Shown in pieces: positions 33,301 to 44,595 of a stretch of 64,000 nucleotides of DNA. Source of the stretch: Micractinium sp. NFX-FRZ. Taxonomy: Eukaryota > Chlorophyta > Trebouxiophyceae > Chlorellales > Chlorellaceae. Each line of letters starts with the position of its first letter. The first letter of the stretch is position 1. The translations under genes were made by a program, and so were the position numbers. The notes beneath the pieces are model-generated. The model saw only the letters and a list, made by a program, of their open reading frames with translations, was not told the DNA's origin and searched no databases. The DNA is taken from positions 1 through 64,000 of the forward strand of contig JAPTJF010000264.1 of the NCBI GenBank assembly GCA_029339195.1, given 5' to 3'.

Positions 33301-36300
33301 TCCCGTGTGCTGCTGCTGCAAACACCGGCCCCCACCCGCTGGCCCGTGTTATGTTAATATGTTACTAACACAGGCACCTGGCCTGTGCCGAAGGCGGGCA
33401 CGGCCAGCAGGCCACTTGAGCGTATGCTTAGGCAACCAAACAACGCCTCACCACTGCCCTCGCATGCCCCTCCCACACACGCTCAGATCGCGTACGCACA
33501 CAACACGCAGGTGCACACCCACCTTGTCTGTGTCGCAGGCGGGCAGGGCCAGCAGGTCTGTGGAGCGGATGAAGAAGTGGCCAAAGAATGCCGAGATGCG
33601 GAGGCCCTTGGAGCAGCGGATGCGCATCACCGCCTCCCACGCCGTCTCGCGTGCCAGGTTGTGGCTGCCAAGTGGGGGAGGGGGGAGGGGGCAGGAAGAG
33701 GAGTGGCCGGGCCAGGTGGGTCGCAGGGAAGAATAAGACCCGGGGGGAAACTGCTTGCTGTCGGCGTCGCTGCCGCACGCACCACCTGCAGCTCTCATGC
33801 CCGCCCTACAAGCCCCCACCTGCCCCCTCCGCTCCCCTCCTCTCCTCACCACAGCTCTGCGTGCAGCTTGGGCCCGTCCCGCTCCGCCACAAAGCCTGGG
33901 TAGTAGTACAGCTGGCCGCCCGTGTACTTGGGCAGCGCGCCCAGGGAGGGCAGGTCCATGTAGGCGGAGCCAAAGGCAAACACGTCGATGCAGATTTGGA
34001 ACCTGTGCGGGTGAGAAGCGGCACGAAGGGAAAGGCTGAGTGATGAGAACTGGTTGGTGGGAAGTGTATTCACCACACGGCTTGCACAACAAGTCAATGC
34101 GCATCTGGGATCTGCGGGTAGGCGGGGTGTGTGGAGGGAACGGATGGCTTCCATTAGATGTCTATGGACCATGGCCAGAAGGTTGCCAATTGAAAATAAT
34201 CGACGGCAAGTGCATGTCAGAACCCCTAAGCGGGAGAGCTGGGTCCTGCGCCGGGCAGGCGATGGGTGGACCACACCTCCACGCTGCCCACCCACACTCC
34301 CCCTCTCAATTATATGCCCACCCACCTGGAGGCCTCTGCTGAGAAGCGCTTGTAGAAGGGGTCGTCGGGGGTGCGCAGGCTGTACTCCCGGTCTGTGCCG
34401 TACAGCGCCGGGTTGTCGCGTGCCTTGATGCGGCCGATGCCCACGCTGGGCGCTGCGGCCTGCACGGCGAGGGGCGGGGAGGCGAGCGGGCACGGCAGGG
34501 GTTGGTGCGCAGCATACCACAACCATTTGGAAGCAGGAGGCCGCCCTCCTCCTGCTGAGCCCTGCACCACAACACGCAGTCGGTGCGTGCGTCCACCCCT
34601 GCCGCCCACCGACCAAGACGCAAAGCAACCACGTGTGACAGCAGGCACCTGGAAGAGCAGCAGCTTGCCGCCAATGTGGTTCATCACCAAGAAAGCGGCC
34701 TGCAGCGCCGGGCCCATCGCGCTCTCCACCTGCAAGACGTGGGTGGGGCAGGGAATAGCAGGGCAGGGCAGGGCAGGTTGGTGCAGGGCCGGCCTGGGCA
34801 GCTGCGCACGAGGTGAGAGCTGTGGGGAAGGAACCAAGTAGCGCGTCATCCCCCCATTGCCATCAGCCCGACGTCTCACGCTCCTGAGCATCTCTCCACC
34901 CACCTGCGTGGCCCGCCCAAAGCTCTGGGGCAGGGATTCGAGCAGGGCCTCCACCACCGCCCGGCTCTCGCGCAGGTTCACCATCAGGTCGTCGGGCAGC
35001 GGCACAAATGGGTCGTCAATCTGCGGCAGGTGCACAAGTAAAGGGGTGGGTGATGTAGCTGCCTGGAAGGTTCGCCAGCGGTCGGGCAGGTGCACAAGGG
35101 GTCCGTCAATGTGCAGCGTTGCACTAAGACGGAGGTCAAAGGGTGGGGTGGGCCTCCTAAGTGAGCTCCCAGTGCCAGCTGCCAGCTGCCAGCCCGCCTG
35201 CATCCCGTGCCACCCCGCCCCGCCCCAGCCAGCTGCCAGCCCACCGGCATTCCCGCCCCGCCCTGCCCCGCCCCAGCCGGCAACCCTACTGCACCACAGC
35301 ATGACACCCATCACAACCGCCCACCCACCCACCTCCGCCACCACCATCATCTGAGGAGAAGACAGGCTGCTCTTGAGGTTGTAGAAGTGCAGCGTGCTGC
35401 AGCGGGAACGGGGCAGGGGCAGGGTCTCAGGTCAGGTTCTTTGGTGCTGAAATCGGGAGCTGAGTCCATCTGTAGTGTAAGTTACTGTAGTGCAAGCATG
35501 CTGGTGGGCAGGGCGGTGGAGGAGGCGGGGGCCCCGTGCCGCGGGCTGCCAAGTCGCCTGACCTTGCGCCTGGCACTGTTGTTGGGCTTGCCGTAAAGTC
35601 ATATGGTGCCCATCCATTCTGCATGCCACCTTCTGCTCACCTGTCGAAAGTGATGAAGGCCACCTGGGTGCGCTCGTCGCCGGGCAGGGAGTCGAGGCCG
35701 GCTTTGATGGAGGCGCAGGCGGCGCGCAGCATGCCGGAGGAGGCGGCGGCAAAGGAGACGTCGATGACAAACACGTAGGTGGGAGGCATGGGGGCGCGCA
35801 CCTGCGGGGGCAGGGCAATGTGCAGGTGAACACCGACAGATGTCAGAAGCCAGGCGGGTGAGCGGCGCGAACAACTTGAGCTCCAGAAGAGTCTGAGCCA
35901 GCCGCCCGCCTTACCCACTGCACCCAGTGCCTCAAGCTGCCCATGTACAACTTCATCGGCACATCACTGGCATCCTGCTCGTCTTCACACCCCCACCCCA
36001 GAACACCACAAGGCACACACACTGCGCACGGCCCCCACCCGCCCACTCACCATGTACTCTGCAGGCGCAATGTACTCCACGCTGCCGCCATACAGCTCCG
36101 GCCGCTCGCTGTGGTCCAGCCGCCGCCCCGAGGCGTCCAGTGCACAAAAGTACTCGATGGGCACCTCGTTCACCAGCTGGCACACGTTGCACGAGTAGCG
36201 CCTGCAGGGGCCGGAAGCGGGATGGGACACAAAAGCGGCACAGCCATGTGTTCAGACGTCCCGCCCCGCGGTTGCTGCTGGGGCCGCTGTCACCCACCAG

Positions 36301-37889
36301 CCCACAGGCACTACCAGCCCAGCCCAGCCCAGCCCAGCCCAGCCCAGCAGCACCCACCTGCCGCCGTCCATCCAGGACATGAAGGGGTTCATGTATGTGC
36401 GGCACCGCTTGCAGCGGATGATGGTGCCGCCCTGGGGGTTGGCCACCGGCACCTCCCCGCCTGCCAGGGCCATTGGGTGCACCACGGCGCCGTAGGGCAG
36501 GTGCCACCGCGCCTTGAGCGCCTGCAAGCACAATGTGTGTGCAACCAGCCAAGCGATTGTTCTACCGGGCACGCGACGTACATGGTTTGAAACACACGAA
36601 GCTGCCAGCGCAAATTCAGCAGCTGCACCCAGGGCGTGTGCACACTCATTCCACGTGGTCTCAAGCAGGGACTTGGCACAGCATCGCACTGTCCTCTCTA
36701 CAAGGGGCCTTCCAGCATGGGTCCGCCCTTGTCGGCCAACCCTGCCGCTCCGACAGAACTCCAGCACCCAAACACATGTGCCCCCACACGCCCCTCAACC
36801 CCCTTGCCTGCGAGTTGGGCACAGCCTGGGTGGTCATGCGCACAAACTCGGGGCGGCAGTTGTACGGCGCGTAGGGCTGCGGGGGCCCCACTTGGCTTTC
36901 CGCGGCAGGCCCTGCCGGGCGGGGGAAGGCCGCTGGGTTGGCGCCCCCGTCGGCTGGCTGGCCAGGCATGGTGGGGGCAGCAGGGCCCAGGGACAGGGTC
37001 TCAAACGCATCCAGGGCGGCTTGCTGCAAGTCAGGGCAGAAGAGGGCGGGACGGGCAGATTGGGTGGGGCGGCGTGGGGAGAAGAGGCGAGGCTGAAGCA
37101 CCCAGACCGGGCAGGCAGGGAGGCAAGCTGGGGGGAGAGCAGCTGCAGTGCAGCGCAGCACCATGGGAAGGCTGCGGCTCTCCAACCCTAGCCATCAGAG
37201 CAACTGGCTGCAGACAGCTAGGCAGACCGCAGCTCTCTAGAGCCGCTGCTGCTGCTGCTGCTGCTGCTGTCCATCTGCGATCACCAAGCGCAACAGCTAG
37301 GGTGCAGCTAGCAAAGGCAGCTGCACCAGCTGGCCCAGACCAGCCTCCAGCCATTGACAGCTGCAGCGACAGCAGGCGGCAGCATGCGGCCTGCACTCAC
37401 CATACCACCCTGGTCGTAGCCAGGCGCCATGCCGGGGCCGCCCATGCCCGGCGGCGGCGGCGCCCCCAGGCCCGGCACGCCAGGCAGGCGCATGCCCATC
37501 CCCATGGTTGGGGGCGCACCCAAGCCGGGCTGCATGCCGGGCTGCATCATGCCCGGCTGCATGCCAGGCTGCATGCCAGGCTGCATCATGCCAGGCTGCA
37601 TGCCGGGCTGCATCATGCCAGGCTGCATGCCGGGCTGCATCATGCCAGGCTGCGACGCCATGCCTGGCACTGGCGGCGGCCCCATACCAGGGGGCCCGGG
37701 TGGCCCCGGCGGCCGCATGCCCATGCCAGGCTGCATCATGCCCATCGGCCGTGGCGGGGACGGCCCTCCGGGAGCTGCCGCTGCCTGCTGCTGGTATCCG
37801 GGCTGCTGCTGGGGCATGCCAGGCATGCCCGGCGGACGCATGCCGGGAGCCCCAGGGGGGCCAGGCGCCTGCCCAGGCATGCCCGGCAT

Positions 37890-37928
<39 letters not shown>

Positions 37929-38895
37929 AGTTGGCTGTCCCATGCCACCCATCGGCCGCACCATACCCGGCGGCCCAGCCGGCGGCGCCAGGCCGCCGGG
38001 GCGGGGACCGCTCGGCAGCGGCATGCCGGGCCGCGGCATGCCTCCTGGAACAGGGGGACCCATCGGCCTGGGCATGCCTGGCTGCGGCTGCTGCTGCTGC
38101 TGCTGCATTTGAGGCATGCCGGGCCGAGGGGGCCCATAGCCTGCTGCCTGCTGTGGAGCCGCTCCGGCAGGCATCGCCACCCCCGGTGGCCGCATGCCTG
38201 GCATGCCGGCCGGCCGCGGCGCCCCAGGGAAACCTGCAGGTGGCACCGGCAGCAGCACAGCCGGTTGGCATAACACGTTGCCATGCGGTCCAACCTTGGT
38301 ACTGCTGCTCTGCCAGTGGGTGCATAGCAGCGGGCAGCTGCCCGAGCCTGGGGTACCGCAATCCGCTGCCCTGCTTCACCTGCTGCTCCTGTTGGTGCAG
38401 CACCTGGCATGCCGGGCGGCTTGGCTGCACTGGGCGGACCGCCAGGGAAGCCGTTGGCTGCGGGGGGCGCTCCGTAGCCTGCAACGGCGGCAGCGGGCGG
38501 CGGCGGCGGCGGTGGGTCACACTCGTCCCCAGCCCTGCTCATTCGCGCCATCACTCTACTGCGCTGCCGTATCTGCGTGATTGCAGTACTCTAAGCGCCA
38601 GCAGCGTCTCACCTGCAGGTCTAGGCGCGCCCCCAGGCGGCACGCCCGGTGCGCCAGGCCCGAAGCCCGGCTGTTGCGGTGCAAATCCGCCTGGTGCCAT
38701 CGGTCTCGGACCTGCAGAAGCGGGAACAGCGTCTCTTCGGCGCCTGCTGCAGACGGGGCGAATTGTGGGTGATCGGGGCTTCCCGCCAGGCGGCACTCGC
38801 CTAGTACCCTCCTTCTGGGCCTCACCTGGCGGTTGCTGCTGCTGCGGGTAGCCGTAGGGCTGCTGCCCAGGCGGGTAGCCAGGCTGCCCACTCAT
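30312..38895 (-). CDS. SEC24: COPII coat subunit Sec24
   Basis: Sec24 is the cargo-binding subunit of the Sec23/24 inner COPII coat on ER exit vesicles. I trace 22 exons, 1,132 residues: 38826-38895, 38613-38711, 38380-38424, 37401-38233, 36808-37023, 36358-36521, 36051-36201, 35641-35801, 35333-35396, 34904-35020, 34649-34729, 34326-34459, 33850-34002, 33523-33664, 32949-33087, 32618-32725, 32240-32377, 31750-31980, 31302-31418, 30965-31059, 30552-30674, 30312-30329. Residues 1-350 are a disordered Gly/Met/Pro/Gln region with a 13-Gln run. The zinc finger follows (RCKRCRTYMNPF and CNVCQLVNEVP), then the trunk (YVFVIDVSFAAA, STLHFYNLKSSL, FVPLPDDLMVNLRESR), the beta/helical part (GERRIRVHTMALPVVS) and the gelsolin-like C-terminus (AYLVDNGRMLIMWLG). 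The second exon after 37401 ends with a GC donor (36807). The choice of exon 38380-38424 rests on phase alone. Confidence 0.93.
31925..32095 (-). repeat. Intronic degenerate copy of Sec24 exon 18 edge
   Basis: The 5' edge of exon 31750-31980 with its acceptor (plus coordinates 31925-31985, core CGCAGGGCAGACGTCTTCAC) is repeated at 32035-32095 (core GCAGGGCAGCAGTCCTCAC) inside the upstream intron. Confidence 0.6.
32780..32814. repeat. (GT)n microsatellite
   Basis: Dinucleotide run in the Sec24 intron between 32725 and 32949. Confidence 0.9.
33066..33191 (-). repeat. Intronic copy of Sec24 exon 15 edge
   Basis: The start of exon 32949-33087 and its acceptor (33066-33102) is repeated nearly perfectly at 33152-33191, sharing CCACGGAGAAGGACTGCAG. 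The copy carries an intact decoy acceptor and would read SFSVDIAQ before losing frame. Confidence 0.8.
34985..35125 (-). repeat. Intronic degenerate copy of Sec24 exon 10 edge
   Basis: The 5' edge of exon 34904-35020 plus acceptor (34985-35035) recurs at 35077-35125, sharing GGTCGGGCAG, GCACAA, GGGTC and CGTCAAT blocks in the same order. Confidence 0.55.
36313..36350. repeat. (CCCAG)n microsatellite
   Basis: Pentanucleotide run immediately upstream of the exon 36358-36521 donor, in the Sec24 intron. Confidence 0.9.
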
Positions 38896-39086
38896 CGGGG
38901 CGCTGCTGATTGATCCAAGCGCCAGGCCTGGCTTTCTTTGGTCTCCGATCCTCGAAACCACGTGAGCCTGTAAGTTGTCGAGTTGGCATGTCACGCAGTG
39001 CACGTGTCTCGTTCTGCGGTCAGCCGCTTGCCGTGAGCAGACCGGGAATCTTGATACTAATCCCATTCCCGCGCCTTCTACGGCCG
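38896..39086. promoter_or_regulatory. Compact bidirectional promoter, Sec24/Nudix
   Basis: Only 191 bp separate the Sec24 ATG (-, 38895) and the Nudix ATG (+, 39087), so both transcripts must start in or next to this stretch. No TATA box seen. An in-frame upstream ATG at 38988 would shorten it further. Confidence 0.6.
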
Positions 39087-40211
39087 ATGATAACGCCCCT
39101 CCAACGTGCCTCCGTCCTTGGCCTCGTCTCCGTCCTGCTGGCTTGCGGCTGGGTGTCCCTTAGCAACACGATGGGTGCACGGCATAGCAGCAGCACGGGT
39201 GCCGAGGGCGGTGACGCAGCAGCAGCGGCAGCAGCAGCAGGAGCAGCAGTGCATCAAAGAAACGGCGGCGATGGCGGCGCTCCGCCCGAGAAGGTCGGAG
39301 CGGGCCTCCTGCTGACGTGAGTTGCGCTGGTGCCATGCTGCTGCGGTTGAAGAGGCTAGCAAGGAGGAGAATTTTCCTCTGCTGCACTGTCTCGAGTCTG
39401 AAGGAAACAGAAATGCTGGCCTGGACGGACCACGCCAAGGCATCGCTGCTCAATTCCCACGAGACAGTGACTTAACCCAGTGTATCCCTGCCCCTTGCTG
39501 CACCTCCCCTGGCAGCTGCGACGGCGAGGTGCTGCTGTTGAAGCGCAACAGCAAGCACAACCACGGCACCTGGGGGCTGCCTGGCGGCAATGCCGATGCG
39601 GAGGACAGAGCCGACCTGCTGGCCACCGCCACAAGGGAGGCACACGAGGAAATGGGCACCCAACTTCCAGAGTTTGAGGTTGTGTCGCAGGTCCTGACCA
39701 AGCGAGGGAAGAGGTGAGAGGCATGAGTGGCGCAGGGGCAGGCGTTTGCATCGACACGCGGTCGGGCACGCTGGGCATGCTGAGCTAGGTAGCATTGCCA
39801 GCCAGGCTAGGTAGCATTGCAGGGCTTGCTGGAGGGATGCACCCCGCTGCGACCTGTTGTTCCAGCAGCGGGAGCTCTTAGGCTCCCGGAACAGCGTGGA
39901 ACCCCCGAAAGCACCTGCTGCACTGGACATCACAGACCCACACTGCCGCATGCCCTGCTCCCCGCACCCTACACCTTCCCTGCAGGGGCCAGAAGCACTA
40001 CACCGTCTTTGTGGCTCGGCTCTCGCCAGAGGCCAAGGCCGCGTGGCAGCCGCAGCTGAACGAGGAGCACAGCGCGTGGCGCTGGTTCCCCCTGGCCCAG
40101 CTGACAGCTGGCAATGCACCGCTGCACCCTGTGGTGGAGCTGGCTTTCTCCCAGCCGCTGAGGCAGCAGGTGCTGGCGGCTATTGGCAGCGCAGCCGGGG
40201 CGCAGGGATGA
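39087..40211 (+). CDS. Membrane-anchored Nudix hydrolase
   Basis: Three exons, phases consistent, 217 residues: 39087-39316, 39516-39713, 39986-40211. Nudix enzymes cleave nucleoside diphosphates linked to another moiety. The Nudix box is read as GLPGGNADAEDRADLL followed by ATATREAHEEMG; the REAHEEMG metal-binding core is intact, but the spacing between GG and RE is two residues longer than the canonical GX5EX7RE pattern. The C-terminal half (YTVFVARLSPEA, WRWFPLAQL) is a normal Nudix beta-grasp continuation. The N-terminus, SVLGLVSVLLACGWVSL, is a signal-anchor-like hydrophobic segment followed by an Ala-rich spacer, so the enzyme is probably attached to a membrane or targeted to an organelle. 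An upstream in-frame ATG at 38988 would add 33 residues; I chose 39087 because it puts the hydrophobic segment at the N-terminus. Substrate not predictable. Confidence 0.85.
39784..39823 (+). repeat. Short tandem duplication in Nudix intron
   Basis: GCTAGGTAGCATTGC occurs twice within 40 bp in the second intron of the Nudix gene. It contains AGGT in both copies. Confidence 0.8.
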
Positions 40212-40885
40212 GCACGTGCCCAGCGCAGCATTGCCCTATAACCCCTACAGCCCTAAACCCTGCTGTGGACACCGCCCAGGCTTGCTCGCCCCCGTCCACC
40301 GTTTTCCTGTTTGTTGCTGCCAGCTGCGCTCCGTTGTCCCAATACATCTTGCCGCTAGTCTGTGCCTAAAACGCCCTCACTTTGGTGCATCCTTCCCCGT
40401 TGCCCTCTGCCTGTCATGCCTATCCCCATCGCCGCCTGCGCTTCATGTGGAGCTCGACCTGCTTCCCCCTGGTGCATGTGTTTGCCATCCGTGTCAGAGG
40501 ATCCCCCAACATGGGAGCGTAGCTTCCTTCGTTACATGTAGGGTTGCCCAGGGATTCGCCTGGGTCATACAAATGAATGTGTTGGAACAGGGGCCTGTAG
40601 ACTGCCACCTGCTGTTACGCTAATGCACCATGGTACGCACACACGCATGCAAGCTTGAGAGTCGCACAAATAGAACGAGGGCTGCAGGCGCAAACATGCA
40701 GTTCAAGTGATATGGGCCGAAACATCTGACAACGCAAAACTGAGTGCGCTAAAGAATATAAACTTGGGCGGCTGGGGCAGGGGTGGCTGCTGGCCTCCCC
40801 GTCGCTGGCCGCTGCTGAGCATTCCAGCACGTGCTGCGACCACCAGGTCGCAGCTGCAGCAGCCCCGCACTCAGTGCCTTGCCAT
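40212..40885. other. Convergent intergenic region with 3' UTRs
   Basis: Lies between the Nudix stop (+) and the kinase stop (-). No supported coding sequence. A TGTAA on the minus strand at 40532-40536 is about 350 nt past the kinase stop and may be its poly(A) signal. Confidence 0.5.
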
Positions 40886-41033
40886 CTACTTGACCTGAGA
40901 TGCGCGGTGGCAGGGGATCAGCGCCAGCACCCTCCACGCCTTCTTGGGCTTACGGGCGGGGGCGATGCCCTTTCCAGCTGATGCGGCATCGGCGCGGGCG
41001 CCTGCTGCCTCCGCCTTCACTGCCAGCTCAGCT

Positions 41034-41065
<32 letters not shown>

Positions 41066-44000
41066 ATTTGCGATGCAGCAGGCTGCTGGCCGGCTCGCTA
41101 CGGGGTCGTCTGAAGAGTTGTCAGCTGGGCTGAGAGGGGAGCCAAACTGCATGGGCGCCTCTGCCACTTCGGTCCTGGTGCGTGTGCGGCCTGCAGGGGC
41201 AGTGGGCAGAGGAAATGCTGGTGGAGCATAACGCTTTCGAAAAGGAGCGATCACACAGCATGCGGCACTGAGCACATCTCGATGCCTGAACAGCCAGCAA
41301 CAACAGAGCAGGGGCAGAAGCAGAGCAGCCCACAGCAAGTACCAGGCTAGGCTACCACCTACCCCAGGCTCACCAGGGAGGGTGGGGGTGTGCTGGGCAG
41401 GCTGCTGCTGCTGCTGCTGCTGCCGCGCCGTCCTCGACCTGGGGGTGGGCCCAGCGCTGCCAGCGGGGCTGACCAGCTGCGCACACCGCGCCAGCATGTG
41501 GCGGATCATCGCCTCCTCCTGCGCCTGAATGCTGGCCGCCACTGCCGCCCGCAGGGCGTCGGCCGTGCCCTGGCTGCAGCCGGTTCGGCCGGCGGGGCGG
41601 CGCTGGGCCGCCTTGGCGGGCGGAAAGGCTGCAGCGCTGGGGGTGCCCCTGCTGGCAGAGTTGGTTGGCTCGGGGCTGGGCGGTGCCAGGGCGGGGCTGC
41701 CAGGAGTGCTGGCGCGGCGTGCCTCCTCGGCTTCCACCAGTGCCCGGTACGTGGGGTGCATGCCAGAAGTGTCTGGCCGCGACGCAGCCGCGGCCGGCGG
41801 GGGGGAAGCTGGGGTGACGGGGCCAGCACGCACATGCACGTGCACTTGGGCGCCGCCGCTGGAAGCGGCCGCTGGCTGCTTGCAGGGGCTGTCAAAGCGG
41901 CTGGGCAGCGCCATGGCGTGCAGAGCAGCTTCCTGGGCGCTGCCAAGCGAGCCGACGCTGCCTGTGGGGCTGCTGCTGGCGTACAGGGAAGAGGAGAGCG
42001 CCGTACGGACTGCCTCTGGCATCACCTCTGCGTTGGAGGCGTCGCTGCCCGGAAGCTGAGCGGGCACATGGGTGCTGTACCGCGGCGGTGGCAGCAGTGC
42101 CAGCAGTGCCTCGGCATCCTGGTGCCCCGACCCCAGGCCCGGCGGAGTGGTCTGCACACGCAACAGGGGGTGAGGGCGCATGCAGGGCGGCGTGAGCGTG
42201 ACATGGCACATGCTGCGCTGCTGGGCAGGCAGTGGCACAGCCCTTGGCAGCCACCGCCCGCCGCTTCTTGACCAACATCCCCTCCTGCCTCTCCGTGCCG
42301 CCCATCCCACCACCGGCCCTATCCTCCCCTCCCCTCCCCTCCCCCTCCCCTCACCTGAAGCAGATCCAGGGCAAGCGCCAGGCGCTCACAGGGCGCGGCC
42401 CCATCCGCGCAGCCCACCATGCCCTCAAGCTGCAGTGGCGCCAGGCGGGCCGCCACGTGGGGCAGCTGCAGCAGCGCCTCCATGCTGATGCGCTTGGAGG
42501 GGTCGGGCTGCAGCATGAGGGCGATGGTGTCGCACAGATCGTGGCTGTAGCGCGCCGGCACGTGGGCGCTGGGCTTGCCCCGCACCACCTGCAGGGTCAG
42601 GAGGCACAAGGGGGGGCAGCGTGGGGAAGCGCGGGGTAGGGTGGGGTCGGGTGGGGTGAGATGGCGGCGGCGGTCTTGCTGCCAGGAATGCACCCACACA
42701 CCCCTGTCTGCCTCACTCTACCCTCCCCTCCCCCCAACCCTCCAAACCCACACCCCAAACACCGCCACCACTACCACCGCCACCACTACCACCGCCACCT
42801 CTACCACCCTCATCCCGCACCCACCCCCCGCACCATGGCGCGCAACTCCCCAATAGTGCCCGCATCAAAGGCCGGCTCTAGGGCCGCCATCTCCAGCAGT
42901 ATGCACCCCGCGCTCCAGACGTCGCAGCCGGTGCTGTAGGGGCGGTAGAGGAACACCTCGGGGGCGGCGTACATGGGGGTGCCAGCCTGCAGCACAGCAG
43001 GGCATAGCGCACAGGACGTCAGCCGGTGCAAAGGGGCCGTAAGGCGTGCAGCACCCCCCGCCCAGGCCCCACCGCTCGCTTTCCAGCAGACTCAATCCAC
43101 ACCCGACTGCTCGCCCGCCTGCCCGCCCGCCTCCCCACCCACCAGAGTGTGCGCCATGCCGTTTGCCATGAGCGTGCTCAGCCCAAAGTCGACCAGCTTG
43201 AGGGGGGTGCTGGGGTCTGAGCTCTCAAAGATAATGTTGGATGGTTTGAGGTCGCGGTGCAGGATGCGGCTGGCGTGCAGGTACTGCACCGCGCTGGCAA
43301 TCTGCAGGAAGAGGCGCCAGATGGAGGCCTCGGGCAGGTAGGCGCGGCGCGCATGGCGCGTCCTGCAAGGGGCAAACGGGCGGGGGGGGGGGGGGAGGCA
43401 GAGGAAGGGGGGATGAACATGCAAGGAGCGCAGGCGCAGCACCCGTGCGCCACCACTCCCCACTGCGACCCGCCTGCGCGCTCACGTAGCCGTCCCAGGA
43501 CCCGCTTACTGTAGAAACTCCGCCAGGGAGCCGCCGTCGAGCAGGTCCATCACGACGCAGACGCTGCCGTCGTCCGAGGACACAAAGGACTCGCGGTACT
43601 TCACAATGTGAGGATGGTCCAGCGAGGAGAGCAGGAGCACTTCTTTGGCCAGGTCGGAGCGCGCGCGGGCGCCCGCCTCCTCGCCGCCGCGAAACACCTG
43701 CAGTGGGATGGGCAGGTTTGCAAAAAGTTGGGGCGGAGGCCATGATGGACTGTGGTGAAATCATTGTCTCAAGTTTGGTTGCGACGACAAAGACTTGCCA
43801 ACAAGCAAGAGGCGCGAGGCGGCAGCCTCTGGCAGGGCGGGTGCAAAAGTAGGCGGCGGCGGCGGCGGCGGGCGGCGGCAGCCAGCTCCAACCACTTCCT
43901 CCGTGTCCCCCCCGGACCTCAATCCACTTGCCTTGACGGCGTATTCCTTGTTGTCAATCCGCCGACGGCCGACGAAGCTGCACGCAGGCGAATCGGGGGA

Positions 44001-44146
44001 TTCCAGTGTCATCGTGGGCAAGCACCGGCGTTGTGCAACGCCTGCCGCTGTGCATCATGCAGAACGCCGCGGTTGTTGCAAATAGCTTACACGGAGGCAC
44101 TCATGCCGCGGCCAAGCTCCTGCAGGTCCCCAAAGCGCTCCCTCAT
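40886..44146 (-). CDS. Protein kinase with C-terminal transmembrane segment
   Basis: Seven exons, phases consistent, 720 residues: 44091-44146, 43932-43977, 43510-43697, 43143-43362, 42834-42986, 42355-42588, 40886-42151. Residues 1-~290 are a complete Ser/Thr kinase domain: Gly-rich loop [13 protein letters not shown] lysine, [11 protein letters not shown], catalytic [11 protein letters not shown] in LVDFGLS, YAAPE, and [11 protein letters not shown]. All key residues are present, so it should be active. The layout is NEK/STE-like, but the subfamily is uncertain. The last ~420 residues are low-complexity Ala/Pro/Ser with Gln runs, interrupted by a hydrophobic segment near 566-590 ([19 protein letters not shown]) followed by basic residues and cysteines. 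This suggests a membrane-attached kinase with the catalytic domain in the cytosol. The start codon is in a 56-nt first exon that ends inside the Gly-rich loop. The intron after 43932 has a GC donor (GCAAGT). Confidence 0.85.
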
Positions 44147-44595
44147 GCTTACAATAATGCAAATGCGCAAATGTTGCGGCGTCAAGTGCTGTTGAAAGCA
44201 GCGCTTGAATGTTGTGCAACCAGCTCCCGAACGCCTCCTCAACCTCCAACGCGGTCCGCCAGGCTGGCAAACCAAAGCAGGCGCAGCGGCGCTGGGAGTG
44301 CCGTCATATCCCGGAGTTCAGATGCGCACCGTTTGCGGCCGATGGAGCCGCCTAGCTAGATAAGGGCTAGGGTTTGTGCTGAAGGCGCCGGTCCTGTGCA
44401 GCAGACTGGCACCGGAAAGAACCATGGAGGAGAGGGAGGGACGCAGCCGGTGCGCCCCAAGGGGTGCAGGGCAGGGCCAGCTGCCACCAACATCAACAGC
44501 ATGCCGCTGTATCCGCTTCCAGGGCGTACATACAGCCTCGTGAGAAGCAGATCAAAGTGTCGCAGCACTAAAATAGAGGGTGGCATGCGCACGCA
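44147..44595. other. Intergenic: TAPT1 3' UTR and kinase promoter
   Basis: About 450 bp between two minus-strand genes. I see nothing codable with support and no clear poly(A) signal. Confidence 0.45.

Noticed and set aside
38440..38560. Proline/alanine-rich open stretch (GDECDPPPPPPPAAA) as a Sec24 exon
   Set aside because: No acceptor with the required phase and pyrimidine tract precedes it; the acceptor at 38425 keeps phase. It could still be used in a minor isoform.
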